The notes under the pieces: model-generated
Database searches by the model: none
Seen by the model: the letters and a program-made list of their open reading frames with translations, nothing else
What the model was told of the DNA's origin: nothing
Shown: positions 45,837 through 56,807 of the stretch, piece after piece
How positions within the stretch are numbered: position 1 is the first letter of the stretch
How the letters are laid out: every line of letters starts with the position of its first letter
Made by a program: the position numbers and the translations under genes
DNA from: Caballeronia glebae
Lineage (GTDB): Bacteria; Pseudomonadota; Gammaproteobacteria; Burkholderiales; Burkholderiaceae
Direction of reading: 5' to 3'
Assembly: GCF_001545035.1 (NCBI RefSeq)
Contig: NZ_FCOJ02000014.1
Span: 1 to 64,000, forward strand
DNA: 64,000 bases

Positions 45837-46451
45837 ATGTTTACAGGAATTGTCGCGGCCGTGGGCCGTATCGAAAAAGTCACGCCGCTCGGCACGGCGC
45901 CGGAAGCGGGCGTTCGTCTGACGGTCGCCGCGGGCGCTCTCGATCTCGCCGATGTCGAACTCGGCGACAGCATCGCGATTCAGGGCGCGTGCATGACGGT
46001 GATCGAAAAATCGGCTGACACGTTCGATGTCGACGTGTCGCGCGAAAGCCTCAACAAGACCGTCGGCCTCGGCGACGCTGGCGTCGGCGTGAATCTGGAA
46101 AAGGCGTTGCGCGCCCACGACCGCTTGGGCGGCCATCTCGTTTCCGGTCACGTCGATGGGCTGGGCGTCGTGTCGAAGTTCGAACCTGTCGGCGAATCGC
46201 ACGAGCTGCGCATCGTCGCGCCGAAGGACATCGGCAAATATCTGGCCTACAAGGGCTCGGTGACGGTGAACGGCGTGAGCCTCACGGTGAACTCGGTCAG
46301 CGACAGCGCCGACGGCTGCGAATTCTCCATCAACCTGATTCCGCATACCGTCGAAGTGACGACGCTCAACGCGCTTGCCAAAGGCGCGAAGGTCAATCTG
46401 GAAATCGATCTGATCGCGCGGTATGTCGAGCGGATGATGAACGCATCGTGA
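45837..46451 (+). CDS. ribE: Riboflavin synthase alpha subunit
   Basis: This encodes 204 residues with two tandem lumazine-binding repeats: MFTGIVAAVGRIEKV with GACMTVIEK, and LGGHLVSGHVDGLGVV with TVNGVSLTVNSVSD. Both repeats are complete, so the trimeric enzyme should convert two lumazines to riboflavin. AAGGAAACG precedes the ATG. It follows ribD by 45 bp, and ribBX starts after a 173-bp gap that contains a TAAAAT element, so an extra promoter there is possible. Confidence 0.96.
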   Translation: MFTGIVAAVGRIEKVTPLGTAPEAGVRLTVAAGALDLADVELGDSIAIQGACMTVIEKSADTFDVDVSRESLNKTVGLGDAGVGVNLEKALRAHDRLGGHLVSGHVDGLGVVSKFEPVGESHELRIVAPKDIGKYLAYKGSVTVNGVSLTVNSVSDSADGCEFSINLIPHTVEVTTLNALAKGAKVNLEIDLIARYVERMMNAS

Positions 46452-46624
46452 TCTGAGCGTTTTCTCGCGCGGGCCGCACACGCGGCGCCTCCCGCGCTTA
46501 TCGACCCGTCCGAAAGGCGTAGTCCGACTTCCCGCCCGCCTGAGCGCCGATTTCACCGACGAGCCATCGGCCGTGGCGTAAAATACGCGCTTTCCCCAAA
46601 CCGGACCCCGCACGGGACGCCATC

Positions 46625-47788
46625 ATGTCGCTCGCCTCCACTCCTGAGATCATTGCTGAACTGAAAGCCGGCCGGATGGTGATCCTCGTCGACGAAGAAG
46701 ACCGCGAAAATGAAGGCGATCTCATCGTCGCCGCCGAATTCGTCACGCCCGAAGCCATCAACTTCATGGCGAAGCACGGCCGCGGCCTCATTTGCCTCAC
46801 GCTCACGCAAGAGCGCTGCAAGCTGTTGAACCTGCCGCTCATGACGCATCGAAACGGCACGCAGTACGGCACGGCGTTCACGGTGAGCATCGAAGCCGCC
46901 GAGGGCGTGACGACCGGCATTTCCGCCACCGACCGCGCGAAAACCGTCGCCGCGGCCGTCGCGCACGACGCGCGCGCCGAGCACATCGTCCAGCCGGGCC
47001 ACGTGTTCCCGATCATGGCGCAACCAGGCGGCGTGCTCGTGCGCGCGGGCCATACGGAAGCCGGCTGCGACCTGACCGCGCTCGCAGGCCTCACGCCCGC
47101 TGCCGTGATCTGCGAGGTCATCAGGGACGACGGCGAAATGGCGCGTCTGCCCGACCTCATCGAATTCGGCGAGCAGCACGGCATCATGATCGGCACCATC
47201 GCCGATCTGATCCACTATCGCAGCCGCACCGAGTCGATCATCGAGAAAGTCTGCGAGCGCACGATGCAGACCGCGCACGGCCCGTTCCGCGCAGTGCTGT
47301 ATCGCGACGAGCCTACGGGTTCGCCGCACATCGCGCTCGTGCGCGGCACGCCGAGCCCGGACCGCGCAACGCCGGTGCGCGTGCACGAACCGCTCTCCGT
47401 GCTCGATCTGCTCGAAATCGATTCGTCGACCCACTCCTGGACCATCGACGCCGCGATGAAGGAAATCGCCGCGCGCGATCTCGGCGCAATCGTCATGCTC
47501 AATTGCGGCGACACGAAAGAACATCTCGTCGACGTGTTCCGCGCCTTCGACCAGAAGGACAAGGCGGCCGAACTGAAGCGCCGCCCGATCGACTTCAAGA
47601 CCTACGGCATCGGCGCGCAGATTCTGCGCGATATCGGCGTCGGCAAGATGGAAGTGCTCGCGAATCCGCGCAAGCTCGGCAGCATGTCGGGCTACGGGCT
47701 CGAAGTGACGGGCTTCGTGCCGATGCCAGGCTGCCCCGCCACCGCCGCGCCCGCCGAATCCGCCATTACTCAGTTGCGCTCGGCCTGA
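46625..47788 (+). CDS. ribB: DHBP synthase with degenerate GTP cyclohydrolase II domain
   Basis: This encodes 387 residues. The N-terminal half is an intact 3,4-dihydroxy-2-butanone-4-phosphate synthase: DEEDRENEGDLIVAAEFVT, THRNGTQYGTAFTVSIEA, GHVFPIMAQPGGVLVRAGHTEAGCDL. The C-terminal half resembles GTP cyclohydrolase II, but the zinc site CxTGDxxGSxxCDC is gone; the equivalent segment reads VRVHEPLSVLDLLEIDSSTHSW with no cysteine. It should therefore supply the butanone phosphate only, as described for RibBX proteins. A separate ribA is needed elsewhere in the genome. Next in order is ribH. Confidence 0.9.
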   Translation: MSLASTPEIIAELKAGRMVILVDEEDRENEGDLIVAAEFVTPEAINFMAKHGRGLICLTLTQERCKLLNLPLMTHRNGTQYGTAFTVSIEAAEGVTTGISATDRAKTVAAAVAHDARAEHIVQPGHVFPIMAQPGGVLVRAGHTEAGCDLTALAGLTPAAVICEVIRDDGEMARLPDLIEFGEQHGIMIGTIADLIHYRSRTESIIEKVCERTMQTAHGPFRAVLYRDEPTGSPHIALVRGTPSPDRATPVRVHEPLSVLDLLEIDSSTHSWTIDAAMKEIAARDLGAIVMLNCGDTKEHLVDVFRAFDQKDKAAELKRRPIDFKTYGIGAQILRDIGVGKMEVLANPRKLGSMSGYGLEVTGFVPMPGCPATAAPAESAITQLRSA

Positions 47789-47842
47789 GACCGCCGGCCG
47801 CTCAACCCTATTCCACACAATTCCACGGGAAGGACTCAATTC

Positions 47843-48346
47843 ATGGAAATCGGACAATACCAGCCGAACCTCGACGGTGACGGCTTGCGCATCGGCATCG
47901 TGCAGTCGCGCTTCAACGAACCGGTGTGCAACGGCCTCGCCGACGCCTGCATCGAGGAGCTTGAGCGCCTCGGCGTGATCGGCCCGGACGTGCTGCTCGT
48001 CACCGTGCCCGGCGCGCTCGAGATTCCGCTCGCGCTGCAAAAGCTCGCGGAATCCGGCCAGTTCGACGCGCTGATCGCACTCGGCGCCGTCGTGCGCGGC
48101 GAGACGTATCACTTCGAACTCGTGTCGAACGAAAGCGGCTCGGGCATCTCGCGCATCGCGCTCGACTTCGGCGTTCCGGTCGCGAACGCCGTACTGACGA
48201 CCGAGAACGACGAGCAAGCCGTCGCCCGCATGACCGAGAAGGGCCGCGACGCCGCGCGCGTGGCGGTCGAAATGGCAAATCTGTCCGTCGCGCTCGAACA
48301 GCTCGACGGCGATGACGAAGACGAAGAAGACGAGGACCGCGCATGA
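47843..48346 (+). CDS. ribH: Lumazine synthase
   Basis: This encodes 167 residues with the lumazine synthase pattern: [32 protein letters not shown] and [21 protein letters not shown]. It condenses the RibB product with the RibD product to form lumazine. The C-terminal tail is acidic ([13 protein letters not shown]) and probably flexible. GGGAAGG precedes the start. The stop overlaps nusB by four bases (ATGA). Confidence 0.96.
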   Translation: MEIGQYQPNLDGDGLRIGIVQSRFNEPVCNGLADACIEELERLGVIGPDVLLVTVPGALEIPLALQKLAESGQFDALIALGAVVRGETYHFELVSNESGSGISRIALDFGVPVANAVLTTENDEQAVARMTEKGRDAARVAVEMANLSVALEQLDGDDEDEEDEDRA

Positions 48347-48780
48347 AGAGCGCACGACGCCGTTCGCGCGAACTCGCGACGCAAGGGCTTTATCAGTGGC
48401 TGCTGTCGGGCGCGCCCGCCAGCGAAATCGACGCGCAACTGCGCAATTCGCAGGGCTTCGACAAGGCCGACCAGGACCATCTCGACGCGATCCTGCGCGG
48501 GGTGATCAAGGAATCCGACGCGCTTTCCGCGCAGTTGCAGCCGTGCCTCGATCGTCCGATCGAGCAGTTGTCGCCGGTCGAGCGCGCGGTGCTGCTAGTT
48601 GCCGCGTTCGAGTTCAAGCATCACCTCGACGTGCCGTATCGCGTCGTCATCAACGAAGCGGTCGAGCTGACGAAAACCTTCGGCGGTTCGGATGGCTACA
48701 AGTACGTCAATGGCGTGCTCGACAAGCTCGCCGTTGCCATGCGGCCCAACGAGGCGCAGGCGCGCGGCCGCGGAGCGTAA
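48343..48780 (+). CDS. nusB: Transcription antitermination factor NusB
   Basis: This encodes 145 residues, all helical, with [16 protein letters not shown] at the start and the conserved [52 protein letters not shown]. It binds boxA RNA with NusE in rRNA antitermination. The ribH-nusB overlap is widespread in proteobacteria. The next gene's ATG follows the stop with no gap. Confidence 0.96.
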   Translation: MKSARRRSRELATQGLYQWLLSGAPASEIDAQLRNSQGFDKADQDHLDAILRGVIKESDALSAQLQPCLDRPIEQLSPVERAVLLVAAFEFKHHLDVPYRVVINEAVELTKTFGGSDGYKYVNGVLDKLAVAMRPNEAQARGRGA

Positions 48781-49974
48781 ATGACCGCCGTTTCGGAACC
48801 GCTCGTCAGGCTCGCTGCGCGCGTCGGCGCGATCGAGCCGTTCTACGTAATGGAACTGATGAAAGAGGCTCAGGCGCTCGAACGCGCGGGCCGCGACATC
48901 ATCCACATGAGTATCGGCGAGCCGGATTTCACCGCGCCCGAGCCGGTCACGAACGCCGCCGCCGACGCCCTGAAGCGCGGCGTGACGCAATACACCAACG
49001 CGCTCGGCATCCACGCGCTGCGCGAGGCGATCGCGCGGCATTATCGCGATACCTTTGGCCTGACGGTCGATCCGGAGCGGATCGTCGTGACGGCGGGCGC
49101 GTCGGCGGCGCTGCTGCTCGCGTGCATGGCGCTCGTCGATAACGGCGACGAAGTCCTCATGCCCGACCCGTGCTATCCGTGCAACCGGCATTTCGTGTCG
49201 GCCGCCGATGGCAAGCCGGTGCTCATCGCGAGCGGTCCGGCCGAGCGCTTTCAATTGACGGCCGCGCACGTCGAGGAAAACTGGACCGACAAGACGCGCG
49301 GCGTGCTGCTCGCGTCGCCGTCGAATCCGACGGGCACGTCGATCGAGCCGGACGAACTGCGGCGCATCGTCGAGACGGTGCGCGCGCGCGGCGGCTTCAC
49401 GATCGTCGACGAGATCTATCAGGGTTTGAGCTACGACGCGAAGCCCGTGTCGGCGCTTTCCTTCGGCGATGACGTCGTCACCGTGAACAGCTTCTCGAAG
49501 TACTTCAACATGACTGGCTGGCGGCTCGGCTGGCTCGTCGTGCCGCACGCGATGGTCAGCGCGGTCGAAAAGCTCTCGCAGAATCTGTTCATCTGCGCGT
49601 CGGCGCTCGCGCAGCACGCGGCGCTCGCGTGCTTCGAGCCGGAGACGATTGCGATCTACGAAGCGCGGCGGCTGGAATTCAAGCGGCGGCGCGACTACAT
49701 CGTGCCGGCGCTGCGTTCGCTCGGTTTTGGCGTACCGGTCGTGCCGGACGGCGCGTTCTACGTCTACGCCGATACGACGACGGTTCATCACCCCGCCGCC
49801 GGCGACAGCGACGCGCTCACGCACTCGATGCTGCACGACGCGGGCGTCGTGCTCGTGCCGGGCGCGGATTTCGGGTTCCATGCGCCGCAGCGCTACATCC
49901 GGCTGTCGTACGCGACATCGCACGCGAAGCTGGAGGAAGCGGTTCAGCGGCTGGGCGCGTTGTTCCGTCGATAA
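48781..49974 (+). CDS. Class I/II PLP-dependent aminotransferase
   Basis: This encodes 397 residues of the aspartate-aminotransferase fold. PLP-site blocks are MSIGEPDFTAPEPV, SPSNPTGTSIE and the lysine block VNSFSKYFNMTGWRLGWLV (Lys near 240). It starts directly at the nusB stop, so it is cotranscribed with the rib-nusB operon, as in other Burkholderiaceae. The exact substrate cannot be read from the sequence. A terminator-like hairpin lies 25 bp past the stop. Confidence 0.92.
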   Translation: MTAVSEPLVRLAARVGAIEPFYVMELMKEAQALERAGRDIIHMSIGEPDFTAPEPVTNAAADALKRGVTQYTNALGIHALREAIARHYRDTFGLTVDPERIVVTAGASAALLLACMALVDNGDEVLMPDPCYPCNRHFVSAADGKPVLIASGPAERFQLTAAHVEENWTDKTRGVLLASPSNPTGTSIEPDELRRIVETVRARGGFTIVDEIYQGLSYDAKPVSALSFGDDVVTVNSFSKYFNMTGWRLGWLVVPHAMVSAVEKLSQNLFICASALAQHAALACFEPETIAIYEARRLEFKRRRDYIVPALRSLGFGVPVVPDGAFYVYADTTTVHHPAAGDSDALTHSMLHDAGVVLVPGADFGFHAPQRYIRLSYATSHAKLEEAVQRLGALFRR

Positions 49975-49999
49975 CCGGTTTTTGCGCAGCACGCGGACG

Positions 50000-50027
50000 A
50001 AAAAAAGGGCACCCACGGGTGCCCTTT
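50000..50027. terminator. Bidirectional terminator
   Basis: AAAGGGCACC and GGTGCCCTTT form a perfect 10-bp stem with a four-base loop and a poly-A/T flank that favours the minus strand. Confidence 0.75.
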
Positions 50028-50050
50028 CCCATTTGCATCTGCCTAAAGCC

Positions 50051-51199
50051 TTACGCGCCGAACTCCGCCCCGACGTGCTTCGTCTCGCCGTCGCCATCGT
50101 CCTGCGAGGCCGATTTCTTCGACGAATCGATCGTCACGTGAACGCGTTTGTCTGCCGCTGTCGATGCGAGAACCTGCTTCGGCGCGGCCTGAACCGGCGC
50201 TTGCGGCGCGTTGACCGGCACGTTGCGGCCACGCGCGACATCGCGCAGACGCGTACGCTCGGCCAGCACTTTCGCGCCGTAACCGCCGTCGTCCTGCGTC
50301 GTCGAGCCGACGTAGTAGCGAAGCCCGCCCGCCACCGAACCGCCGCGCGCGATGCAATCCTTCAGCACGAGCGCGCCGACCTTGATGTTCGCGAGCGGAT
50401 CGAGCGCCGCGTGCGAGCCGCCGAAGTACTCGAACTTGTCGGAATGAACCTTCGACATGACCTGCATCAGGCCCTGCGCGCCGACGCCGCTTTCAGCATA
50501 CGGATTGAAGCCCGATTCGATCGCCATCACGGAAAGCAGCAGCAGCGGATCGAGGCCGACTGCGCGACCCGTGTCGAACGCGGCGCGCACGAGTTCCGTG
50601 ACCGGCTCTTCCGCCACACGATAGCGCCGCGCGATGAAGTTTGCGACGAGCTTCTGCTCGCGCGCCGAGACGAGCACGCGATCATCGCGCGCATCGGCGA
50701 CGACGCGTTGCGTGGGAATCAGGTTCGCGAGCATGCCGACGGACGGCATGGTGCGCGGATCGAGGCCATTGGGCGACACGGCGAGGCTGATGCCGCCGGT
50801 GAGCTGACGGGTGCTGGCGTCGTCGCTCGCGGCCGCGCCGAGCGACGGGCTCGTTGCGCCGGGCGCCTTGTCATTGACCAACGGCGGCGTGTTCGCGGCG
50901 ACGTTCACGGCCTGCGCGGTATCGCCAGGCGCGCGATGCACGGCCGAGAACGGCGGCAGCGGCTCACCCGCGAGCAGACGCGCCGGACCGGCCTGCACGG
51001 CGGCCGACACGAACGGCATGATCTTTGCGGCGAAAGTCGTGCGCCAGGAAGGCAGCAGCCAGAGTGCGAGCGCGCTGACCACGGCCGCGCAACCGACCAC
51101 GGCGAAGAGATGGTGACTCAAACGGCGTCCACGACGTAGCACAACGCGCACTATCTGCGCGGCGCGGGTGTCGGAACCCCACAAAACCGAAGCGTTCAT
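50051..51199 (-). CDS. Membrane-anchored lytic transglycosylase (SLT domain)
   Basis: This encodes 382 residues. Residues 31-50 are a signal-anchor helix after a basic cytoplasmic tail. A long Ala/Pro/Thr linker follows, then an SLT domain (about 180-320) with catalytic Glu228 in LSVMAIESGFNPYAES and the GAQGLMQVM and LANIKVGALVLKDCI blocks. It cleaves peptidoglycan between MurNAc and GlcNAc. The ATG follows GGGAG at normal distance; a TTG four codons earlier is not needed. The tail is basic and disordered. Confidence 0.9.
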   Translation of the reverse strand: MNASVLWGSDTRAAQIVRVVLRRGRRLSHHLFAVVGCAAVVSALALWLLPSWRTTFAAKIMPFVSAAVQAGPARLLAGEPLPPFSAVHRAPGDTAQAVNVAANTPPLVNDKAPGATSPSLGAAASDDASTRQLTGGISLAVSPNGLDPRTMPSVGMLANLIPTQRVVADARDDRVLVSAREQKLVANFIARRYRVAEEPVTELVRAAFDTGRAVGLDPLLLLSVMAIESGFNPYAESGVGAQGLMQVMSKVHSDKFEYFGGSHAALDPLANIKVGALVLKDCIARGGSVAGGLRYYVGSTTQDDGGYGAKVLAERTRLRDVARGRNVPVNAPQAPVQAAPKQVLASTAADKRVHVTIDSSKKSASQDDGDGETKHVGAEFGA

Positions 51200-51588
51200 C
51201 GAGACTCCCAATGTTGCATGATTTGCGCAGATGAATACGAATGAAGCACGTATTCAAAACACAAATCAGACACCGCTCACTCTCGGTAAGCGTAAGCGGC
51301 ATCGGGGATACGGCATGCGCCGTCTGGAAAGCCGATCCGGCAAAAACCGCCGGGTTGCGCGACACGAACTTCGTGTCCTGAATGCGCACGTGGCTTTCCA
51401 CGCGAAAAACCGGCGCGAGAAACGCCGGCCGTGACAACCAACAGCCATGAATCGCCGGGCAGGAGCGGCGCAGGCGACGCATGTGCGTCTGAAAGACCTG
51501 AGGCTAAGGTAAAAAGTTTCAAAACCTGCAACGAATGACAAGCGATTCTAACAGGGTTTAATGATCCGTCAATGCTATAGGCTTTTGT

Positions 51589-51613
51589 TTCAATAACTTA
51601 CAGTTATATTGAA
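51589..51613. repeat. AT-rich inverted repeat
   Basis: TTCAATAACT and AGTTAT-A-TTGAA pair around TAC with a small bulge. Confidence 0.45.
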
Positions 51614-51621
51614 CAGTGTTC
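51611..51621. repeat. 11-bp palindrome overlapping the first dyad
   Basis: GAACA-G-TGTTC is a perfect inverted repeat that shares its first bases with the AT-rich dyad, a layout expected of an operator. Confidence 0.35.
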
Positions 51622-51785
51622 AGCGCCCGAAATGCACGTCTCGCGGGCGATTTCGAGCGGATTTCGCTGAATGTCGCCCAACGCACTGACGCCGACGCAG
51701 GTAAAATCGACAATCGCTTAGCGCGCAGCCGTCCCGCCCGTCGAGTTTCGGCTCCGGGCGCCTTCGAGCCCAACTCCGACCATCG

Positions 51786-53384
51786 ATGAAATACAAAGAT
51801 CTGCGCGACTTCACCGCCCGCCTCGAAGCGCTCGGTGAACTCCGCCGCATTCGGCAGCCCGTCTCTCCCGTTCTCGAAATCACCGAAGTCTCCGATCGCG
51901 TATTGCGCGCGGGCGGGCCGGCCTTGCTATTCGAAGCGCCCACAGGCCACACGATGCCCGTGCTCGCAAACCTGTTCGGCACGACCCGGCGCGTCGCGCT
52001 CGGCATGGGTATCGAGACGGAAGCGCAGACCGGTTCCGATGTGAGCCTCGGCAGCGACGTCGCCGCGCTGAGCTCATTGCGCGATGTCGGCAGGCTGCTT
52101 TCCGCGCTAAAAGAGCCCGAGCCGCCGAAGGGCCTGAAGGATGCGGGCAAGCTGCTCTCGCTCGCGAAAGCCGTGTGGGACATGGCGCCGAAGTCGGTCA
52201 GCGCGCCGCCTTGCCAGGAAATCGTGTGGGAAGGCAAGGATGTCGATCTCAACCGGCTGCCGATCCAGACATGCTGGCCCGGCGACGCCGGACCGCTGCT
52301 CACCTGGGGCCTCACCGTCACGCGCGGGCCGAACAAGCCGCGCCAGAATCTCGGCATCTATCGGCAGCAGTTGATCGGGCACAACAAGCTCATCATGCGC
52401 TGGCTCGCGCATCGCGGCGGCGCGCTCGATTTCCGCGAGTTCGCGCTTGCAAATCCCGGCAAGCCGTATCCCGTGGCGGTCGTGCTCGGCGCCGATCCCG
52501 CGACGATCCTGGGCGCCGTGACGCCCGTGCCGGATTCATTGTCCGAATATCAGTTCGCCGGGCTCTTGCGCGGCTCGCGCACCGAGCTCGCGAAGTGCCT
52601 CACGCCGGGCGTCGACACGCTGCAGGTGCCGGCGCGCGCGGAGATCGTGCTCGAAGGCTTCATCCATCCGCAAGACGGTGCGCCGCCGCCTGCGCCGAAA
52701 GGCGCGCCGCCGCGTCCATCGGCGGGGGCGTCGGCGCAATACGAGCACGCGCTCGAAGGCCCGTATGGCGATCACACCGGCTACTACAACGAGCAGGAAT
52801 GGTTTCCGGTCTTCACCGTCGAAAAAATCACCATGCGCCGCGACGCCCTGTTCCATTCCACGTACACGGGCAAACCGCCCGACGAACCCGCCGTGCTCGG
52901 CGTCGCGCTGAATGAAGTCTTCGTGCCGCTGTTGCAGAAGCAGTTCAGCGAGATCACCGATTTCTATCTGCCGCCCGAGGGCTGCAGCTATCGCATGGCG
53001 ATCGTACAGATGAAGAAGAGCTATGCGGGCCACGCCAAGCGCGTGATGTTCGGCGTATGGAGCTTCTTGCGGCAGTTCATGTATACGAAGTTCATCGTCG
53101 TGGTGGACGAAGACGTGAACGTGCGCGACTGGAAGGAGGTGATCTGGGCGATCACGACGCGAGTCGATCCGACGCGCGACACCGTACTGGTCGACAACAC
53201 GCCGATCGATTACCTCGACTTCGCATCGCCCGTCGCGGGTCTCGGCTCGAAGATGGGGCTCGACGCGACCAACAAGTGGCCCGGAGAAACGAACCGCGAA
53301 TGGGGACGCCCGATCGTCATGGACGAAGCCGTGAAACGACGCGTCGATGCGCTCTGGACTGAAATCGGACTGGATAAACCATGA
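51786..53384 (+). CDS. ubiD: 4-hydroxy-3-polyprenylbenzoate decarboxylase UbiD
   Basis: This encodes 532 residues. UbiD-family landmarks include [22 protein letters not shown], the prFMN-binding [23 protein letters not shown], and the catalytic E-D-E region ([23 protein letters not shown]). It decarboxylates the ubiquinone precursor using prenylated FMN. An insertion rich in Pro and Ala (about 298-316) is present. The stop overlaps the next gene by four bases (ATGA), so it is translationally coupled to the asparaginase gene. Confidence 0.95.
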   Translation: MKYKDLRDFTARLEALGELRRIRQPVSPVLEITEVSDRVLRAGGPALLFEAPTGHTMPVLANLFGTTRRVALGMGIETEAQTGSDVSLGSDVAALSSLRDVGRLLSALKEPEPPKGLKDAGKLLSLAKAVWDMAPKSVSAPPCQEIVWEGKDVDLNRLPIQTCWPGDAGPLLTWGLTVTRGPNKPRQNLGIYRQQLIGHNKLIMRWLAHRGGALDFREFALANPGKPYPVAVVLGADPATILGAVTPVPDSLSEYQFAGLLRGSRTELAKCLTPGVDTLQVPARAEIVLEGFIHPQDGAPPPAPKGAPPRPSAGASAQYEHALEGPYGDHTGYYNEQEWFPVFTVEKITMRRDALFHSTYTGKPPDEPAVLGVALNEVFVPLLQKQFSEITDFYLPPEGCSYRMAIVQMKKSYAGHAKRVMFGVWSFLRQFMYTKFIVVVDEDVNVRDWKEVIWAITTRVDPTRDTVLVDNTPIDYLDFASPVAGLGSKMGLDATNKWPGETNREWGRPIVMDEAVKRRVDALWTEIGLDKP

Positions 53385-54376
53385 TCGCGGCCACGCTCTA
53401 TCGAGGCGATGTCATCGAGAACACGCACGCGGCGCACGTCGCGGTCGTCGATGCCGATGGACGCCTCATCCATTCCTTCGGCGATCCTCAGCGCGTGACA
53501 CTGCCGCGCTCGGCCGCGAAGCCCGCGCAGGCGCTCGCCATCATCGAGACTGGCGCGCTGGAACGCTTCGGCTTCAGCGACGAAGACCTCGCGTTGATGT
53601 GCGGATCGCACAGCAGCGAGCCGCGCCATATCGAGCGCGCGCTCGCGATGCTCGCCAAGTCGAATGCGAGCGAGAGCGATCTGCGCTGCGGCGGCCATCC
53701 ACCGATCTCGGACGCCGTGTTCAAAGACTGGATCAGGCGCGATTTCACGCCGACCGCCGTCTGCAGCAACTGCTCCGGCAAGCACGCCGGCATGCTCGCG
53801 GGCGCGCGCGCGATCAACGCGCCGCTCGCCGATTACAACTTGTCCGGTCATCCGTTGCAGGTGCACGTGAAGCGCACGGTGGCACGCGCCGTCGATCTCG
53901 CCGACGACCAAGTGCAATGGGCCATCGACGGCTGCAACCTGCCGACGCCCGCCTTCCCGCTCGACCGTCTCGCGCGGCTTTTCATGAAGATTGCCGCCGC
54001 GCCGGAAAGCTCGCCGCTCGCGCGCATTCATCGCGCGATGACGTCGCACCCCGAACTCGTCGCGGGCGAAGGACGCTTCTGCACGCTGCTGATGCAGGCG
54101 TTCGGCGGCGCGCTCGTCGGCAAGACGGGCGCCGATGCCAGCTATGCGATCGGCGTGCGGCGCGAGCAAGGTCCGATCGGCATCGCGGTGAAAGTCGAGG
54201 ACGGCAACACGTCCGTGGTCAATGCGGTCGTCGTCCACGTGCTCGACGCGCTCGGCATCGGCACGCAACAGCAGCGCGACGCGCTCGCCGCCTTCCGCAA
54301 TCCGCCGACGCGAAACACGATGAACGTGCCGACCGGCCGTCTCGACGTCAGCTTCACGCTTCACAACCATCAATAA
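53381..54376 (+). CDS. Asparaginase (PF06089 family)
   Basis: This encodes 331 residues of the rhizobial-type asparaginase family, unrelated to E. coli AnsA/AnsB. Conserved parts are [62 protein letters not shown] with two active-site-region cysteines, and [12 protein letters not shown]. It probably hydrolyses asparagine to aspartate in the cytosol. It is coupled to ubiD by an ATGA overlap and followed after four bases by the LysE gene. Confidence 0.88.
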   Translation: MIAATLYRGDVIENTHAAHVAVVDADGRLIHSFGDPQRVTLPRSAAKPAQALAIIETGALERFGFSDEDLALMCGSHSSEPRHIERALAMLAKSNASESDLRCGGHPPISDAVFKDWIRRDFTPTAVCSNCSGKHAGMLAGARAINAPLADYNLSGHPLQVHVKRTVARAVDLADDQVQWAIDGCNLPTPAFPLDRLARLFMKIAAAPESSPLARIHRAMTSHPELVAGEGRFCTLLMQAFGGALVGKTGADASYAIGVRREQGPIGIAVKVEDGNTSVVNAVVVHVLDALGIGTQQQRDALAAFRNPPTRNTMNVPTGRLDVSFTLHNHQ

Positions 54377-54380
54377 AAAT

Positions 54381-55049
54381 ATGCATTCGTGGTCGTTGCT
54401 GTCGGACGGTTTCTTTCTGTCGCTGTCGCTGTGTCTGGATATCGGGATTGCCAACGTCGCGATCATTTCGCTCGCGCTGTCGCACGGTTTCAAGCCGGGA
54501 ATGGTGCTCGGGCTCGGCACGTGTTTCGGCGATCTCTTCTATGCGGCGCTCGCGCTCGCGGGCATGTCGGCGTTGTTGCAGTTCTCGGCCGTGCGCTGGG
54601 TCGTATGGATCGGCGGCGCAATTGTGCTGCTCTTTCTGACGTGGAAAATGGCGCGTGAAGCGCTCAATCCGGCGTCCGCGCCGCCCGTCGAAGGCGAAGC
54701 GGATCTCACCGTGCCGCGCCCGAAACACTGGAAAAGCTTCGCGCGCGGATGCCTGCTCGCGGTGTCCTCGCCGAGCGCGATTCTTTGGTTCGCGGCGGTC
54801 GGCGGCGCGCTCATCGCCAAGGCCGGCGCGACGAGTCCCGTCAGCGCCTCCGTGTTTCTCATCGGCTTCTTCTGCGGCGGACTGGGCTGGACGATCTTCA
54901 TCTGCACGCTCGCGAGCCACGGCAGAAAGCGCGCCGGCACCCGGCTGCTGCGCGCGTGCCACGTGATGTCCGCCGTGCTCTTCGCGTACTTCGCGTACAG
55001 CGTGATCGTCAACGGCTACCGCGATCTGATCGTGAACGCGGCGTCGTGA
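54381..55049 (+). CDS. LysE/RhtB family exporter
   Basis: This encodes 222 residues with six predicted membrane helices and the LysE pattern DGFFLSLSLCLDIGIANVAIISLALSHGFKPGMVLGLGTCFGDLFYA plus ISVSSPSAILWFAA-like LLAVSSPSAILWFAA. It should export an amino acid or derivative. It begins four bases after the asparaginase stop, so the three genes from ubiD form one operon. Substrate not readable. Confidence 0.9.
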   Translation: MHSWSLLSDGFFLSLSLCLDIGIANVAIISLALSHGFKPGMVLGLGTCFGDLFYAALALAGMSALLQFSAVRWVVWIGGAIVLLFLTWKMAREALNPASAPPVEGEADLTVPRPKHWKSFARGCLLAVSSPSAILWFAAVGGALIAKAGATSPVSASVFLIGFFCGGLGWTIFICTLASHGRKRAGTRLLRACHVMSAVLFAYFAYSVIVNGYRDLIVNAAS

Positions 55050-55059
55050 CGATCCGCGT

Positions 55060-56025
<966 letters not shown>

Positions 56026-56105
56026 CGGCGTGAGAGCGGGAGGTGAGGAGGATCACCATTGTCCCAGTTCCATCGCGAAATTCAAAAGCACCGCGCTAAA
56101 CGCAG

Positions 56106-56131
56106 AAGGCGATGCAAACATGCATCGCCTT
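56106..56131. terminator. Terminator-like hairpin
   Basis: AAGGCGATGCA and TGCATCGCCTT form a perfect 11-bp stem over four bases; the T tract is weak. It lies just past the stop of the PXPV protein gene. Confidence 0.55.
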
Positions 56132-56153
56132 CTTTATAGACCGCTCACGCCGA

Positions 56154-56468
56154 TCAGTGACGCCAGTAGCCCGGGCCGTGGCGATAGTAACCATGATGCC
56201 GATAATACGGCCGGCCATAGTAGCCGTAACCGCCGTAACCACCATAGCCGCCGACGACCACCGCAGGCGGCGGCGCGTACACGACGGGCGGAGGCGGCGC
56301 AATGTACACGGGCTGCGGCGGCGCCATATACACCGGCGCGGGCGGCGCGGCATAGACCGGATAAGCCGGCACTCCGATACCCACGCCAATCGAGACGTGC
56401 GCCTGCGCCGCGCTGACGAATCCCGCGCCGAGCGCGCCAGCAACCAACAAACCACCGAGCTTTTTCAC
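56154..56468 (-). CDS. Secreted PXPV-repeat protein
   Basis: This encodes 104 residues from a GTG start five bases after GAGGAGA; that signal decides the start. A signal peptide (about 1-24, FVSAAQAHV) is followed by repeats of the form APPxPVYxAPP, the PXPV repeat seen in small betaproteobacterial secreted proteins. The C-terminus is Tyr/Gly/His-rich (GYGGYGGYGYYGRPYY, HHGYYRHGPGYW). It is probably an envelope structural protein; no activity known. Confidence 0.82.
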   Translation of the reverse strand: MKKLGGLLVAGALGAGFVSAAQAHVSIGVGIGVPAYPVYAAPPAPVYMAPPQPVYIAPPPPVVYAPPPAVVVGGYGGYGGYGYYGRPYYRHHGYYRHGPGYWRH

Positions 56469-56733
56469 TTTCGTTCTCCTCGCCGCTTCGCATGATGGCC
56501 GGTCCAGGTGCCTCACGAGCGACGGTATGCGTTGAATTTAGCGAAAAAGGCGATCGATCGGCGGCACCAATTGTTGCAAATTGCAAGTTCCTTAACGTCG
56601 CCGAACGATTGAAAGCCAGGCGAAGGTCGCAATCGTGCTCCGATCGACCGTTCGGCGGACCTGAGCGGCCGAAGCGGCACGCAAAAGCCGTACAAAGGCG
56701 AAAAGCGCGTAACGTCTATTTACAAAAGAACGG

Positions 56734-56770
56734 AAAAGCCCCGCCGGACAATGCGCCCAGCGGGGCTTTT
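56734..56770 (-). terminator. Terminator of the 53-residue gene
   Basis: AAAAGCCCCGC and GCGGGGCTTTT form a perfect 11-bp stem with T-rich sequence on the minus strand, 37 bp past the stop at 56808. Confidence 0.8.
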
Positions 56771-56807
56771 CATGTAATACGAGAGACTCTTGAAGTAAGT
56801 GCGCTTT

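Larger units (their letters stand above)
51212..51785. other. Intergenic region with dyads, 574 bp
   Basis: It lies between the divergent transglycosylase and ubiD genes. The stretch 51520-51625 is AT-rich, unlike its surroundings, and holds two inverted repeats. A TAAAAT element near 51703 is a plausible -10 for ubiD. No gene seen. Confidence 0.5.

Noticed and set aside
46452-46624. FMN riboswitch upstream of ribBX
   Set aside because: The gap is only 173 bp and lacks the conserved RFN-element blocks.
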